Shown here: one piece after another, positions 1 through 9,011 of the stretch
How positions within the stretch are numbered: position 1 is the first letter of the stretch
Layout of the letters: each line of letters opens with the position of its first letter
Assembly: GCA_902812395.1 (NCBI GenBank)
Contig: CADDZO010000001.1
Coordinates: forward strand, 1-57,937
DNA: 57,937 bases
Source of the DNA: a bacterium
Lineage (GTDB): Bacteria > Chloroflexota > Dormibacteria > Dormibacterales > Dormibacteraceae
Reading direction: 5' to 3'
The notes under the pieces: model-generated
What the model was told of the DNA's origin: nothing
The model's database searches: none
What the model saw: the letters and a program-made list of their open reading frames with translations, nothing else
Program-made: the position numbers and the translations under genes

Positions 1-184
1 CCCCCAGAGCGGCACAGGCGAGCAGCGCCGGCCACAGGGGGTCGAGTGGCCAGCGCCGGACCGCCAGCTCCAGGACCACCGCCCCCAGGCCGGCCGCGGC
101 CAGGCCCCGCGCCGCCCAGACCACTCCTCGCTCCCGGAGCAACCGGCCCCGGACCGCCCCCACCAGCCCGAGGATCTCGTTCAC
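1..184 (-). CDS. Partial membrane protein of ABC exporter operon (runs off left edge)
   Basis: Only the first 61 codons are in the window. Translation begins at a GTG that overlaps the TGA stop of the upstream permease (GTGA, bases 181-184), so the gene is almost certainly cotranslated with the ABC permease. After a basic stretch (VRGRLLRERG) the visible part is very hydrophobic (VVWAARGLAAAGLGAVVLEL, then a second hydrophobic stretch), which suggests at least two membrane segments. No family can be assigned from so short a piece. Its position after ATPase and permease suggests another integral subunit or accessory of the same export system. Confidence 0.6.
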   Translation of the reverse strand, partial: MNEILGLVGAVRGRLLRERGVVWAARGLAAAGLGAVVLELAVRRWPLDPLWPALLACAALG

Positions 185-1128
185 GGCGCCTCCCCGCCCG
201 GAGACGGTTCGGCCTCCGGCTCTGACGTCGGCCGCACCACCGGCCGCCAGCCCTGGATCAACTGGACCGCGCCGAAGAGCGCCAGCGCCGTGATGACGAT
301 CTGCAGCAGCACCGTCGCCACCCAGGGCTCGACCAGGGGGCCGATCTGAGCCGGACTGCCGCCGGCCAGGAACAGCAGCTGGAAGAGCCGACCCAGATGC
401 ATGGGCGCCCCGTTGGGCTGCTCGAGCAGCTGGTACATGGCGTAGAAGGGGTTCACGAAGAGCAAGGGGTGGACGTCGTTGCCACCGGTTCCGCCGCTGC
501 GAAGGTTGATCGCGATTGAGAGCAGCTCGCCGATGATGAGGGTTCCGACCATGGCGAAGAACGCGATCCCGTAGGCGACCACCGTCGAGGTCAACGTCCT
601 GCCGAACACCGCGCTGATGAACAGGGAGGTGGCGCCCAGGCTGATGGCGGTGGTCACGGTCAGCAGCTGGGTGGCCAGGAACTGGCCGAAGTCGATGCCG
701 CCGAACAGGAAGACGGCGGCGAACAGCGGCAGGGCGGCCAGGATCAGGAGCAGCATGAACGCCACCGAGGCGACCAGCTTGCCCCAGACGATCCCGGCCG
801 GCGAGACCCGGCTCACCAGCAGCATGTCGAAGGTGCGCCGCTCCCGCTCACCGGTGATGGCGCCGGCCGCCAGCGCCGGGGCGAAGAGGCTGACCAGCGA
901 GAGCTGGATCAGGGCCAGGGCGGCGAAGACGATGCCGCCGACCTGGGCCGACCCGGCCTGGCGGTCCCCCAGGGTGGCGAGCACGAAGATCGTGTAGCTG
1001 AAGAGCCCGAGCAGGCCCAGATAGAGCGTGATGACGAACGGTGCCCGCCAGGTGCGCATCCGCGAGATCCCGTCCTTCAGGATCAGGGGGTTGGTGAAGG
1101 CCCGGACCAGGCGGTCGACCCAAGTCAT
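181..1128 (-). CDS. ABC transporter permease (ABC-2 type)
   Basis: A 315-residue integral membrane protein, read here as the membrane subunit of an ABC-2 type exporter. The start chosen is the ATG at 1128 (MTWVDRLVRAF), which overlaps the stop of the ATPase gene as ATGA; longer versions of the frame lie inside the ATPase gene and have non-native composition. About six hydrophobic segments are visible. The first (APFVITLYLGLLGLFSYTIF) is followed by a loop with GAITGERERRTFDMLLVSRV, the cytoplasmic 'GERE..T...LL' signature of ABC-2/NatB-like permeases. The substrate cannot be told. The C-terminus is polar and Pro/Glu-rich. The gene is coupled at both ends to its neighbours, so ATPase and permease should be made in step. 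Confidence 0.85.
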   Translation of the reverse strand: MTWVDRLVRAFTNPLILKDGISRMRTWRAPFVITLYLGLLGLFSYTIFVLATLGDRQAGSAQVGGIVFAALALIQLSLVSLFAPALAAGAITGERERRTFDMLLVSRVSPAGIVWGKLVASVAFMLLLILAALPLFAAVFLFGGIDFGQFLATQLLTVTTAISLGATSLFISAVFGRTLTSTVVAYGIAFFAMVGTLIIGELLSIAINLRSGGTGGNDVHPLLFVNPFYAMYQLLEQPNGAPMHLGRLFQLLFLAGGSPAQIGPLVEPWVATVLLQIVITALALFGAVQLIQGWRPVVRPTSEPEAEPSPGGEAP

Positions 1129-2063
1129 CTCTGCTCCGGCACCGCGGTCAGGCGCAGGAATGCCTCGGAGAGATCGCCGGTGATCGGTGCGAAGGAGCGG
1201 ACCGCCACCCCGGCCGAGATCAGCTCGGCCAGCAGCTCCTGGTCGGGGAAGCCCTCCTCCACCGCCACCTCCAGGGCGCCCTCGACGACCTCGACCGCGA
1301 TCACGCCCTTGCGGTCGGCGATACGGTCGCGGGCCGACAACAGCTTCACCTCGTCGTCGTCGACCAGCTCGACCCGGAGACGGCGACCAGTCAGCACCCG
1401 ATTGCGGACGTCCTCCACCGGCCCTACCTCGACCATCCGCCCCCGGTCGATGAAGCCGACCCAGGTGCACAGCTCCTCCAGCTCGGGCAGGATGTGGCTG
1501 GAGACCAGGATCGTCTTCCCCATCCGGCGTAGCTCCTTGATCAGCTCCCGCATCTCGTAGCGGGCGCGGGGGTCGAGTCCAGAGGCGGGCTCGTCCAGCA
1601 GCAGGACCTGAGGATCGTGGACCAGCGTCCTGGCCAGGCAGAGCCGCTGCTTCATGCCCCGTGAGAGGGTGTCGACCTGGGCCTCTGACCGATCGGCCAG
1701 GTCGACCAGATCGAGCAGCTCCCGGGCCACCCGGGCCCGCCGGTGCCGGGGAACGTCATGGCAAGCGGCGTAGAACTCCAGGTACTCCTGCGCGGTGAGG
1801 CGATCGTAGACGCCGAAGAAATCGGGCATGTATCCGATCAGGCGGCGCACCCCCTGGGGGTCATCGGCCACCGAGATCTCGCCGATCGAGGCGCTGCCGG
1901 CATCGGCCGTGACCAGCGTGGCCAGGATCCGGATGGTGGTGGTCTTGCCCGCGCCATTGGGTCCGATGAACCCGAAGATCTCCCCTCTGGGCACCTCGAA
2001 GTCGACCGACTCCAACGCCACCTGGCGTCCATAGCGCTTGCGGAGGCCTCTGACCTCGATCAC
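1125..2063 (-). CDS. ABC transporter ATP-binding protein
   Basis: A 312-residue ATPase of the CcmA/NatA-like exporter class that would power the adjacent permease. Walker A is GPNGAGKTT near residue 34. The signature is LSRGMKQR, the variant usual in ABC-2 exporters. Walker B with the D-loop is VLLLDEPASGLDP, and a switch histidine sits in SSHILPELEEL. About 100 residues after the ATPase core form a C-terminal domain typical of drug or polymer exporters. The start is a GTG (2063) overlapping the stop of the upstream secreted-protein gene as GTGA, and the stop overlaps the permease start as ATGA. Confidence 0.93.
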   Translation of the reverse strand: MIEVRGLRKRYGRQVALESVDFEVPRGEIFGFIGPNGAGKTTTIRILATLVTADAGSASIGEISVADDPQGVRRLIGYMPDFFGVYDRLTAQEYLEFYAACHDVPRHRRARVARELLDLVDLADRSEAQVDTLSRGMKQRLCLARTLVHDPQVLLLDEPASGLDPRARYEMRELIKELRRMGKTILVSSHILPELEELCTWVGFIDRGRMVEVGPVEDVRNRVLTGRRLRVELVDDDEVKLLSARDRIADRKGVIAVEVVEGALEVAVEEGFPDQELLAELISAGVAVRSFAPITGDLSEAFLRLTAVPEQR

Positions 2064-4465
2064 CCGCCGCCTCCGGCCTGCACCAGGGTCAGGTTGGCCT
2101 GGCCGATCAGGTTCTCCTGGACCCGGACCCGAACTACCCCGCCCTGGACCTCGCCCGGCCTCAGCGGCGCCGACGCCTGTCCCTGGAAGGCGAGCTGCTG
2201 CTGGGGCAGCGAGCGCCAGGTGCGGGTCTGCCAGTCGTACACCTGGACGGCCTCCACGGTTGGTTGGCTCGAGTTCAGGAAGCTGTAGCCCAAGGACGGC
2301 CGACCGGGCAGCCCGGGCGGGATCTGGAGATCGTAGACGTCCTCCTGGGTGGTGTCCGGGTTGAGGTAGGTCGAGACCAGCCGCGGGCGCGGCGCAGCCG
2401 CGGACAGGGCATCTGTCGATTCCAGCGTCACCGGCTCCACCACCGCCGCCAGCGAGGCCTGGTCCGCGTGTGCCCCCTCGACCCGGAAGCCGACCTCCGG
2501 CGTGAGCCCGACCAGGGCCAGCTCCCCGGTCCGGCCGGTGGCGTCCTGGCTGGCCGCCAGCTGGACGATGCTGTCTCGCACCGGCACTGGCACCTCGCGC
2601 ACCGGGCGCGGGATGTTGGCACCGTCGGGCAGACGGGCGTCACCCTGGGCGAAGGGAGCGTCCACGCTCACGGTGGCGCCGGGTCGCAGGTCTGCCGCCA
2701 CCACCGCAGCCGTCCCCGAGCCGTTCACCACCACCAGGTCGCTCAGTGCAAGCGAGGTGTGGTTGACCACGGTTCCGAGCAGGTGTCCGTCCCTGACCTC
2801 AAGCCGGGCTTCGAGGGGCATGGTCTCCGGCCCACCTCCAAAGACGTCGTTGACCGAGAGCGTCTGGAAGCTGCGCATGCTCCAGACCGGGACGTTGCTC
2901 AGGGTCAGCTGGGGTTGGGGAGCCTCCGTGATCACCGCCCCGCCGGAGTCGGCCAGGCTGTCCAAGGCCACTGCGGTCGAGACCAGGGTGTTCGGCTCCA
3001 GGCCGAGCTGGATATCGCCCTTGCGCGGGGCGTACACCCCAACGAAGCCGTAGGACATCTCCGCCCCGCCCGGGGCCAGCCCGTCCACCTGGACCCCGGT
3101 CACGACGTAGTCGGAGCCACGCGATCCGAAGCCGACCGCGTAGGCGGCGGCGGTGAAGGCGATGGCCAGCGCAGGCACGCTGGCCCACAGCCAGACCCGC
3201 CGCCGCATCGCCTTCCAGAAAAGGTAGTTGACCACTCCGGCCAGGAGCACGTACGCGACCAGCAGCCCGCCCAACAGCCCCACCGGGGGCGTGGCGGCCG
3301 CGGGTGCGCTCTGGAGTATCCCATCCAGCTGGTCGGTTCCGTTGGCGAAGCCGGGCGCCCAGCTGCCCGGCGCGGCGGCGGTGCTGCTGTTGCCGAAGGC
3401 GGAGATGATGCCGAATGCCCCCGAGAGCGAGGTCCGGCTGGGGCCTTCCACCCCGGAGAGCGCGCGCTCGATCGCCTGCGACCAGCCGACCGCTGCCAGG
3501 GTCACCTGGTCGTCGAAGGGAGGTGAGAACGGGTCGAAGGCCAGCTCCACGATGTCGCCGGCGCCGTAGGTCCGCTCGACCACCAGCGGTAGCCCCTCGG
3601 GGGAGACCAGGGCGGCATGGGCTGAGCCCTCCAGCGGCCCGGTCACCACCTGGGTGGTGGCGCTGGTGGTCTGGTCGGCAAGGTCGGCCAGTGGACCCAG
3701 CGAGGCGACCGCGGTCCCGCTGGGCAACATCGGCAGCAGCTGTTGGGGGAGCGGAAGCAGGGTGCGCCGCCAGGAGGGGCCACCGACCTCGATCAGGCTC
3801 CCGCCCAGGCCAACGAAATCCTGCAGGGCCCGCAGCTGCGCCTGGCTCAGAGCGGCGCTGTCGAAGTCGTCGACGATGACCCCGGAGAGACCGCTCAAAT
3901 AGAGGGCGTTGGTGGGAAAGGCCTGAGGAGATGCAAAGCGCGCCAGGGAGGCGTCCACCCGGGTCATGGACTGAAGCGGGGCCTCGATCCGCTGCGCCGC
4001 CTGAGGGAGGTCGCTGAGCACGCCCAGGGCCGAGGTGCCCCGGGAGCCAGGCGCCACCTGGGCGCTGGCCAGGACCCGACCCGAGGCATCCAGGATTTCT
4101 GCCCCGTACCCGCCGGACGAGTCGATCACGTACATGGTGACCGACCGCTGGCTCTGTCGCCCGACTGTGATCGGCTCCCGGTAGACCGGGTAGCTGGTGT
4201 AGGCGTCATTGGCGTCCTGATGTGGAACCAGCTCGATCTCTCCCGTGAAGGTGGAGGAACCGACGTTGCGCACGGTGACCACATACGGGGTCCAGGTGCC
4301 CTGGGTGCTGGCCAGGCCCCAGCGCTGGCTGACCGAGAGCATCAGCTGAGGGCGGGAGGAGGCCGCCGCCGGGGCCGGCAGGCCAAGCAGGACCCCCACC
4401 GCCGCTGCCGCCACCAGCCATCTGAGCGCTCGGGACCGCCCGGCGCTCCCCGGGGCGTGCGACAT
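2060..4465 (-). CDS. Secreted, membrane-anchored accessory protein of the ABC exporter
   Basis: About 801 residues. The start is taken at the ATG at 4465 because GGAAGGAG lies just upstream; an adjacent ATG (4468) and a GTG at 4489 are alternatives. The N-terminus has a basic stretch and a hydrophobic core ending in PAPAAAS, a classic signal peptide. The following region looks like beta-sandwich (TPYVVTVRNVGSSTFTGEIE). A central part (GLGGSLIEVGGPSW) resembles a Rossmann/GATase-like fold seen in BatA-like or DUF4350-type proteins. Two membrane helices follow near residues 390-445, then another extracytoplasmic beta-rich domain. The gene is first in the operon and coupled to the ATPase. The specific function is unknown; an envelope-side partner of the exporter is inferred. 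Confidence 0.7.
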   Translation of the reverse strand: MSHAPGSAGRSRALRWLVAAAAVGVLLGLPAPAAASSRPQLMLSVSQRWGLASTQGTWTPYVVTVRNVGSSTFTGEIELVPHQDANDAYTSYPVYREPITVGRQSQRSVTMYVIDSSGGYGAEILDASGRVLASAQVAPGSRGTSALGVLSDLPQAAQRIEAPLQSMTRVDASLARFASPQAFPTNALYLSGLSGVIVDDFDSAALSQAQLRALQDFVGLGGSLIEVGGPSWRRTLLPLPQQLLPMLPSGTAVASLGPLADLADQTTSATTQVVTGPLEGSAHAALVSPEGLPLVVERTYGAGDIVELAFDPFSPPFDDQVTLAAVGWSQAIERALSGVEGPSRTSLSGAFGIISAFGNSSTAAAPGSWAPGFANGTDQLDGILQSAPAAATPPVGLLGGLLVAYVLLAGVVNYLFWKAMRRRVWLWASVPALAIAFTAAAYAVGFGSRGSDYVVTGVQVDGLAPGGAEMSYGFVGVYAPRKGDIQLGLEPNTLVSTAVALDSLADSGGAVITEAPQPQLTLSNVPVWSMRSFQTLSVNDVFGGGPETMPLEARLEVRDGHLLGTVVNHTSLALSDLVVVNGSGTAAVVAADLRPGATVSVDAPFAQGDARLPDGANIPRPVREVPVPVRDSIVQLAASQDATGRTGELALVGLTPEVGFRVEGAHADQASLAAVVEPVTLESTDALSAAAPRPRLVSTYLNPDTTQEDVYDLQIPPGLPGRPSLGYSFLNSSQPTVEAVQVYDWQTRTWRSLPQQQLAFQGQASAPLRPGEVQGGVVRVRVQENLIGQANLTLVQAGGGG

Positions 4466-5031
4466 CATGCTCCTTCCACGCAACGACACCAGCGGCCGAC
4501 GGTAACGCGTAGCCTACCAGCCACTCCCGCCGCCGCCAGGCCGGCAGCATCCATCGCCGGACACCCGGGAACTGCTCCGGTAGGCCACGCTGGTGGGAGT
4601 CGTAGGCGAGGTGACCGCCACCGACTCGGACTCAGGCGGCGGGCTGGATCCGGGTCGAGCCGCTGGCAGCACGCGTGCCCTCTCCCGCTTCGTCACTCTT
4701 GTAGGTCACCTCTACGCAGTTTGCGAGTCAGTACGCCAGGGTAAGCCCACGACTTACAGCCAGCGCTACCGCCCGCCCTCGAAACGCGAGTCCCACGAAG
4801 CAGATCTTCTCGCACGCGATCAGCTGGCGCAGTGTCTGCGGTCACGGGGTACCCATCTCCCGTTCGGGGATGGCCGAAGTCCAGACAGCGCCGGACTCGG
4901 CTTGCGCTTGCCCCTGCTCCATCTTGAGCCCAGCGCTCCCAGGCGACCGCGCCAAGCGACCTCGAAGCTCGCCCCACCAGCAGCCTCTCCGGTTGCAGAC
5001 CCGGCCCTCCGGCCGGTGTCCCGAGTTGGCT
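4466..5031. other. Non-coding gap between mtrB and the ABC operon
   Basis: A 566-base stretch with no convincing gene. Open frames on both strands are short, Arg/Pro/Ser-rich and match no family. It must contain the minus-strand promoter of the ABC exporter operon, but no good -35/-10 pair could be picked out. I looked for tRNA T-loop signatures and for regularly spaced GAG/TAG triplets (TRAP-binding sites) and saw neither. Confidence 0.5.
5001..5016 (-). terminator. Stem-loop just downstream of mtrB
   Basis: CCGGCC-CTCC-GGCCGG forms a 6-bp all-GC stem with a 4-base loop, starting 15 bases after the mtrB stop codon on the minus strand. There is no U-tract, so it is at best a weak or Rho-assisted terminator for the dnaE-mtrB transcript. 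Confidence 0.3.
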
Positions 5032-5277
5032 TCAGATCTCTCCGCTCACCACCCGGCCGACGTCGGTCAGGATCTCCGCCCGGCCGCGGACCTTCATCGC
5101 CGCGGTCAGCTCGGTGAACTGGGCGACCAGCACTTCTCCCCGATCCAGCCGCTCGGAGTGGTGGGAACGCGTCTCCCGTCCCCGGGTCAGCCCCATCAGC
5201 GTGACCCCGTCCTCCAGGGCCTTGACCACGATGTACCGTCCGAGCGGTCCATCAGCGCCGGGATGTGCCATTTCCAT
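5032..5277 (-). CDS. mtrB: Tryptophan RNA-binding attenuation protein (TRAP) homologue
   Basis: An 81-residue protein that lines up end to end with Bacillus TRAP, the ring-forming protein that binds GAG/UAG repeats in trp leader RNA when loaded with tryptophan. Diagnostic stretches are VVKALEDGV, GLTRGRET, HHSERLDRGEV, AQFTELTA and KVRG. By alignment from memory, the RNA-contacting Lys37/Lys56/Arg58 of B. subtilis TRAP correspond to Arg43, Lys62 and Arg64 here, and the Thr of LTRG that lies near bound tryptophan is kept. The start at 5277 (MEMAHPG) follows AGGGGA by 4 bases; 5271 is an alternative. The gene overlaps the 3' end of dnaE by 26 bases, so it is probably coexpressed with it. No anti-TRAP gene or trp gene is in the window. 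Confidence 0.85.
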   Translation of the reverse strand: MEMAHPGADGPLGRYIVVKALEDGVTLMGLTRGRETRSHHSERLDRGEVLVAQFTELTAAMKVRGRAEILTDVGRVVSGEI

Positions 5278-8200
5278 TGCGTCCCCTGCCGTTGCCATTG
5301 CCCTCGGTCTGACCCCGCGGGCGGACCGTCTCCAACCGGGTCACCTCGCGCCGGAAGTGAGCGTCGAGCTCCCGCTTCAACCCCTCGTCGGCCGCGACCC
5401 GAAAGCGCTCGCCGACCTGGACCACGACCTCGTTGTCCTGAACACGGAAGTGGAGCAGGACGTCGGAGTCGCCCTGGTGGCGGGTCAGGATGGCGGCCAG
5501 CTCGTCGATCACGGCCGGCTCTTCGGAGAGGACCTCGACGTGGACCAGGCGCGCCCGCTCCACCGGAGCGCAGTCCGGGTCGTCCCAGGCCCACGCCGCC
5601 TCGGCGATCACCACCGCCGCCTCCAGCTCCTCCTCGGCCGGGGGCTCCTCCTCCGGCTCGGGGACAGCAGTCGTCCTGGAGGGGCCCCCTCCCCGGGCGG
5701 CGTCGACGGTGCCCTGCACGACCAGGATCCGATCGGGCTCGAACAGCTGCCGGTACTGCTCGTAGACACGGGGGAAGAGGGTCAGCTCAACCGTGCCGGT
5801 CAGGTCTTCCAGTTCGGCGTAGGCCATGATCTGGCCGCGCCTGGTGACCACCCGCCGAAAGCTGCGGACCAGCCCTCCTACCCGCACCTCTCGGCCGGCC
5901 AGGTCAGCCCGCACCTCGCTGGCCTGGGTGTCGACCAGCTTCTGCAGCTGGGCCTCGATCCGGTTCAGGGGATGGTCGGAGAGGTAGAGGCCGAGCAGCT
6001 CCTTCTCTTGGGCCAGCCGCTCCTCGGGGGGCATGGCCTCCACCGCCGCCCCCCCGAAGTCCAGCGGCTGCTCCTGCTCCACCAGCCCGAAGAGCGAGAT
6101 CTGGCCGCTCTCCCGGTCTCGGCGGGCGCGGTCGGCCCGTGAGCGGGAGGCCTCCAGCGAGGCCAGGAGCTGGTTCCGCTCGCCCAAAGCATCGCAGGCC
6201 CCGGAGCGGATCAGTGACTCCAGCGCCCGGGCGTTGACCTCCTGGGTCCCGGCCAGGCGCTGGCAGAGGTCGTCCAGGGAGCGGAACGGGCCGCTCCGCT
6301 CCCGCTCCACCACCAGCGCCTCGGCTGCCCCTCGACCCACGTTCTTGACTGCGGCCAGCCCGAAGCGGATCCGGTCCCCGTCGATGGTGAAGTCGGCGCC
6401 TGAGACGTTGACGTCCGGCGGGAGGACCTCGATCCCGCGCCGCCGGCAGTCGACCACCGCCAGGGCGACGTCGTCGGACTTGCCCTGCATGTGGGTGAGC
6501 AGCGCGGTCATGAACTCCAGCGGATAGTTGGCCTTCAGGTAGGCGGTCTGGTAGCTGACCACGGCATAAGCGGCGGAGTGAGCCCGGTTGAAGCCATAGG
6601 AGGCGAAGCGGGCGATGGCCTCGAAGAGGGCCTCGGCCTCCTCCTTCCCGATGCCGTTGGTGAGGCAGCCGGCCACGAACTTCTCCCGCTCCTGGGCCAT
6701 CTTCTCCTGGTCCTTCTTGCCCATTGCCGAACGGAGCACGTCGGCCTCGGACAGCGAGTAGCCGGCCAGGGTGCGGGCGGCCATCATCACCTGCTCCTGG
6801 TAGATCATCACGCCGTAGGTGTCGCGCAGGATCGGCTCCAGTCCCGGGTGCAGGTACTCGATCCGCTCCCTCCCGTGCTTGCGGGCGATGTAGGCAGGGA
6901 TGTTCTGCATCGGGCCGGGCCGGTAGAGCGCGATCGCGGCGCCCAGGTCCTCGAAGTTCTGAGGCCGCATCTCCAGCAGCATCCGACGCATGCCCGAACC
7001 CTCGAGCTGGAACACACCGTGGGTGTCGGCGGCGGAGATGAGCTCGTAGGTGCGGCGGTCGTCGTAGCCGAGCCGGTAGAGATCGAGCTCCTCGCCTCGA
7101 CGGCGCTTGATCAGCTCCAGGCAGGTGCTGATGATGTCCAGGTTCTGGAGCCCGAGGAAGTCGACCTTGAGCAGGCCCACCTCCTGGACCGCCTTCATGT
7201 CGTACTGGGTGATGACCTGCCGGTCCGAGCCTTCAGGGGCACCGGCGGAGCGAGGGCCGTACTGCAGCGGGGTGTAACGGGTGAGTCGGTCGGGAGCGAT
7301 CACCACTCCGGCCGCGTGCACGCTGACGTTGCGCGACACCCCCTCCAGGGACCGGGCCACCCGGAGCAACCGGCCCAGATCGTAGGTGCGGCCATCCGGC
7401 CCGGTCTGCGGCCCGGCCTCCGCAGCCTCCCGCAGTTCCGGCACCTCGGCCATCGCCTCCTCCAGCGAGCGCGACCGACCCTGGTGGACCGGGACCAGCT
7501 TGGCCAGCCGGTCGCACTCCTTCAGGGGCACGTTCAGCACCCGGCCCACGTCCCGGATCGCGGCCTTGGAGGCCATGGTGGTGAAGGTGATGATCTGGGC
7601 CACCCGGTCGGCGCCGTACTTCTCGGTCACGTAGCGGATCACCTTCTCCCGACCTTCAACCGAGAAGTCGCAGTCGATGTCCGGCATCGAGACCCGGTCC
7701 TTGTTGAGGAAGCGCTCGAAGATCAGGCCGTGCTCGAGCGGGTCCAGGTTGGTGATGCCGAGCAGGTAGGTGACCAGGCTCCCCACCGCGCTCCCCCGGC
7801 CGGGTCCGGTCAGGATGCCGTGCCGGCGGGCGAAGTTGAAGAAGTCCCAGACGATCAGGAAGTAGGAGGTGAAGCCGGTCTGCTCGATTACGGTCAGCTC
7901 CGTCTCCATCCGCTCCCGGGCGGACGCAGGCGGGCTCTGGCCGTAGCGCCAGGTCAGCCCCTCCTCGCAGAGCTGGCGCAGGTACTGGTGGGGGGTGAGG
8001 CCCTCGGGGACCTGGAACGGAGGGAGGACGGTGGCACCCAGCTCGATGTCGAGATCGACCTGATCCGCCACCTCCAGGGTTGCGGCCAAGGCATCGGGCC
8101 GGTCCGGGAAGAGGGCCGCCATCTCGGCCGCGCTCTTGAGGAAGAACTCCTGGGAGTCGAATCGGAAGCGCTTGGGGTCGTCGAAGCTGGCCGCCGTCTG

Positions 8201-8884
8201 CAGGCAGAGGAGCACGTCGTGCGCCTCGGCTTCGTGCTGGTGCACGTAGTGGAGGTCGTTGGTGACGACCAGGCGGAGATCGAACTCGGAGGCAAACTTC
8301 TCCAGTCCCCGGTTCACAACCTCCTGCTGCGGGATGCCGTGGCGCTGCAGCTCCAGCAGGTAGCGGTCGTGACCGAAGATGTCCCGATATGCGGCCACCG
8401 TCTCCCGAGCCCCTGCCTCGTCCCCTGCCACCAGCTTCTGGGCCACCTCGCCGCCAAGGCAGCCCGAGAGGACGATCAGGCCGGCTGAGTGGCGGGCCAG
8501 CGTCTCCCGGTCCACTCGTGGCTTGTAGTACAGGCCCCGGGTCTGGCCCAGGGTCACCAGTTGCATCAGGTTGAGGTAGCCCTGGTTGTCGGCGGCCAGC
8601 ACGGTCAAGTGGTAGGGGTCGCGGTCCGCCTTCGACTCCCGGTCCTCCATCCCCCGGGGGGCGACGTAGAGCTCGCAGCCCACGATCGGCTTGATCCCCG
8701 CCCCCCGGCAGGCCTTGTAGAAGTGGATGGCGCCGTACATCACCCCGTGGTCGGTGAGGGCGAGCGCGGGCATCCCCAGCTCCGCCGCCCGGGCCACCAT
8801 CCGGGGAATCCGGCTGGCTCCGTCGAGCAGCGAGAACTCGGTGTGGTTGTGGAGGTGGACGAAGGTCCCAGAAGCGTGCGTCAT
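5252..8884 (-). CDS. dnaE: DNA polymerase III alpha subunit
   Basis: A replicative polymerase of about 1210 residues. The N-terminal PHP domain starts HLHNHTEFSLLDG (residues 10-22) and keeps TDHGVMYG, GCELYVAP, LSGCLGGEV and TNDLHYVH. These are the metal-site segments degraded in E. coli DnaE but kept in Thermus and Mycobacterium, so PHP-based proofreading is plausible. Catalytic aspartates are in MPDIDCDF (about residue 400) and LLKVDFLGL (about 570). The HhH region and an OB fold (VGGLVRSFRRVVTRRGQ...) follow. The very C-terminus is a Gly/Asn/Arg-rich tail. The start at 8884 (MTHASGTF) is preferred over a GTG at 8908 because the family begins close to the PHP motif. Confidence 0.95.
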   Translation of the reverse strand: MTHASGTFVHLHNHTEFSLLDGASRIPRMVARAAELGMPALALTDHGVMYGAIHFYKACRGAGIKPIVGCELYVAPRGMEDRESKADRDPYHLTVLAADNQGYLNLMQLVTLGQTRGLYYKPRVDRETLARHSAGLIVLSGCLGGEVAQKLVAGDEAGARETVAAYRDIFGHDRYLLELQRHGIPQQEVVNRGLEKFASEFDLRLVVTNDLHYVHQHEAEAHDVLLCLQTAASFDDPKRFRFDSQEFFLKSAAEMAALFPDRPDALAATLEVADQVDLDIELGATVLPPFQVPEGLTPHQYLRQLCEEGLTWRYGQSPPASARERMETELTVIEQTGFTSYFLIVWDFFNFARRHGILTGPGRGSAVGSLVTYLLGITNLDPLEHGLIFERFLNKDRVSMPDIDCDFSVEGREKVIRYVTEKYGADRVAQIITFTTMASKAAIRDVGRVLNVPLKECDRLAKLVPVHQGRSRSLEEAMAEVPELREAAEAGPQTGPDGRTYDLGRLLRVARSLEGVSRNVSVHAAGVVIAPDRLTRYTPLQYGPRSAGAPEGSDRQVITQYDMKAVQEVGLLKVDFLGLQNLDIISTCLELIKRRRGEELDLYRLGYDDRRTYELISAADTHGVFQLEGSGMRRMLLEMRPQNFEDLGAAIALYRPGPMQNIPAYIARKHGRERIEYLHPGLEPILRDTYGVMIYQEQVMMAARTLAGYSLSEADVLRSAMGKKDQEKMAQEREKFVAGCLTNGIGKEEAEALFEAIARFASYGFNRAHSAAYAVVSYQTAYLKANYPLEFMTALLTHMQGKSDDVALAVVDCRRRGIEVLPPDVNVSGADFTIDGDRIRFGLAAVKNVGRGAAEALVVERERSGPFRSLDDLCQRLAGTQEVNARALESLIRSGACDALGERNQLLASLEASRSRADRARRDRESGQISLFGLVEQEQPLDFGGAAVEAMPPEERLAQEKELLGLYLSDHPLNRIEAQLQKLVDTQASEVRADLAGREVRVGGLVRSFRRVVTRRGQIMAYAELEDLTGTVELTLFPRVYEQYRQLFEPDRILVVQGTVDAARGGGPSRTTAVPEPEEEPPAEEELEAAVVIAEAAWAWDDPDCAPVERARLVHVEVLSEEPAVIDELAAILTRHQGDSDVLLHFRVQDNEVVVQVGERFRVAADEGLKRELDAHFRREVTRLETVRPRGQTEGNGNGRGRNGNGTSRR

Positions 8885-8910
8885 CGGCGTGAGCGAGGCG
8901 GACTCCACGG

Positions 8911-8916
8911 ATCATA
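8911..8916 (-). promoter_or_regulatory. -10-like element before dnaE
   Basis: TATGAT on the minus strand, 26 bases before the dnaE ATG, matches the sigma70 -10 consensus at five of six positions. No clear -35 hexamer is seen at the usual spacing. Transcription from here would give a leader of about 20 bases without a good Shine-Dalgarno. Confidence 0.3.
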
Positions 8917-9011
8917 GCCGCCGCCGGACCCTCCTCTCCGCCGCTGTTCAGGACGCGTTCATGCCCGGCCCGTAAGATCGAAGCCACTCCACCGTCCGCC
9001 CGTTCTATCCC

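Noticed and set aside
4593-5117. Plus-strand frame between the ABC operon and mtrB
   Set aside because: Ser/Arg/Pro-rich, overlaps the antisense mtrB gene, no start signal and no family resemblance.
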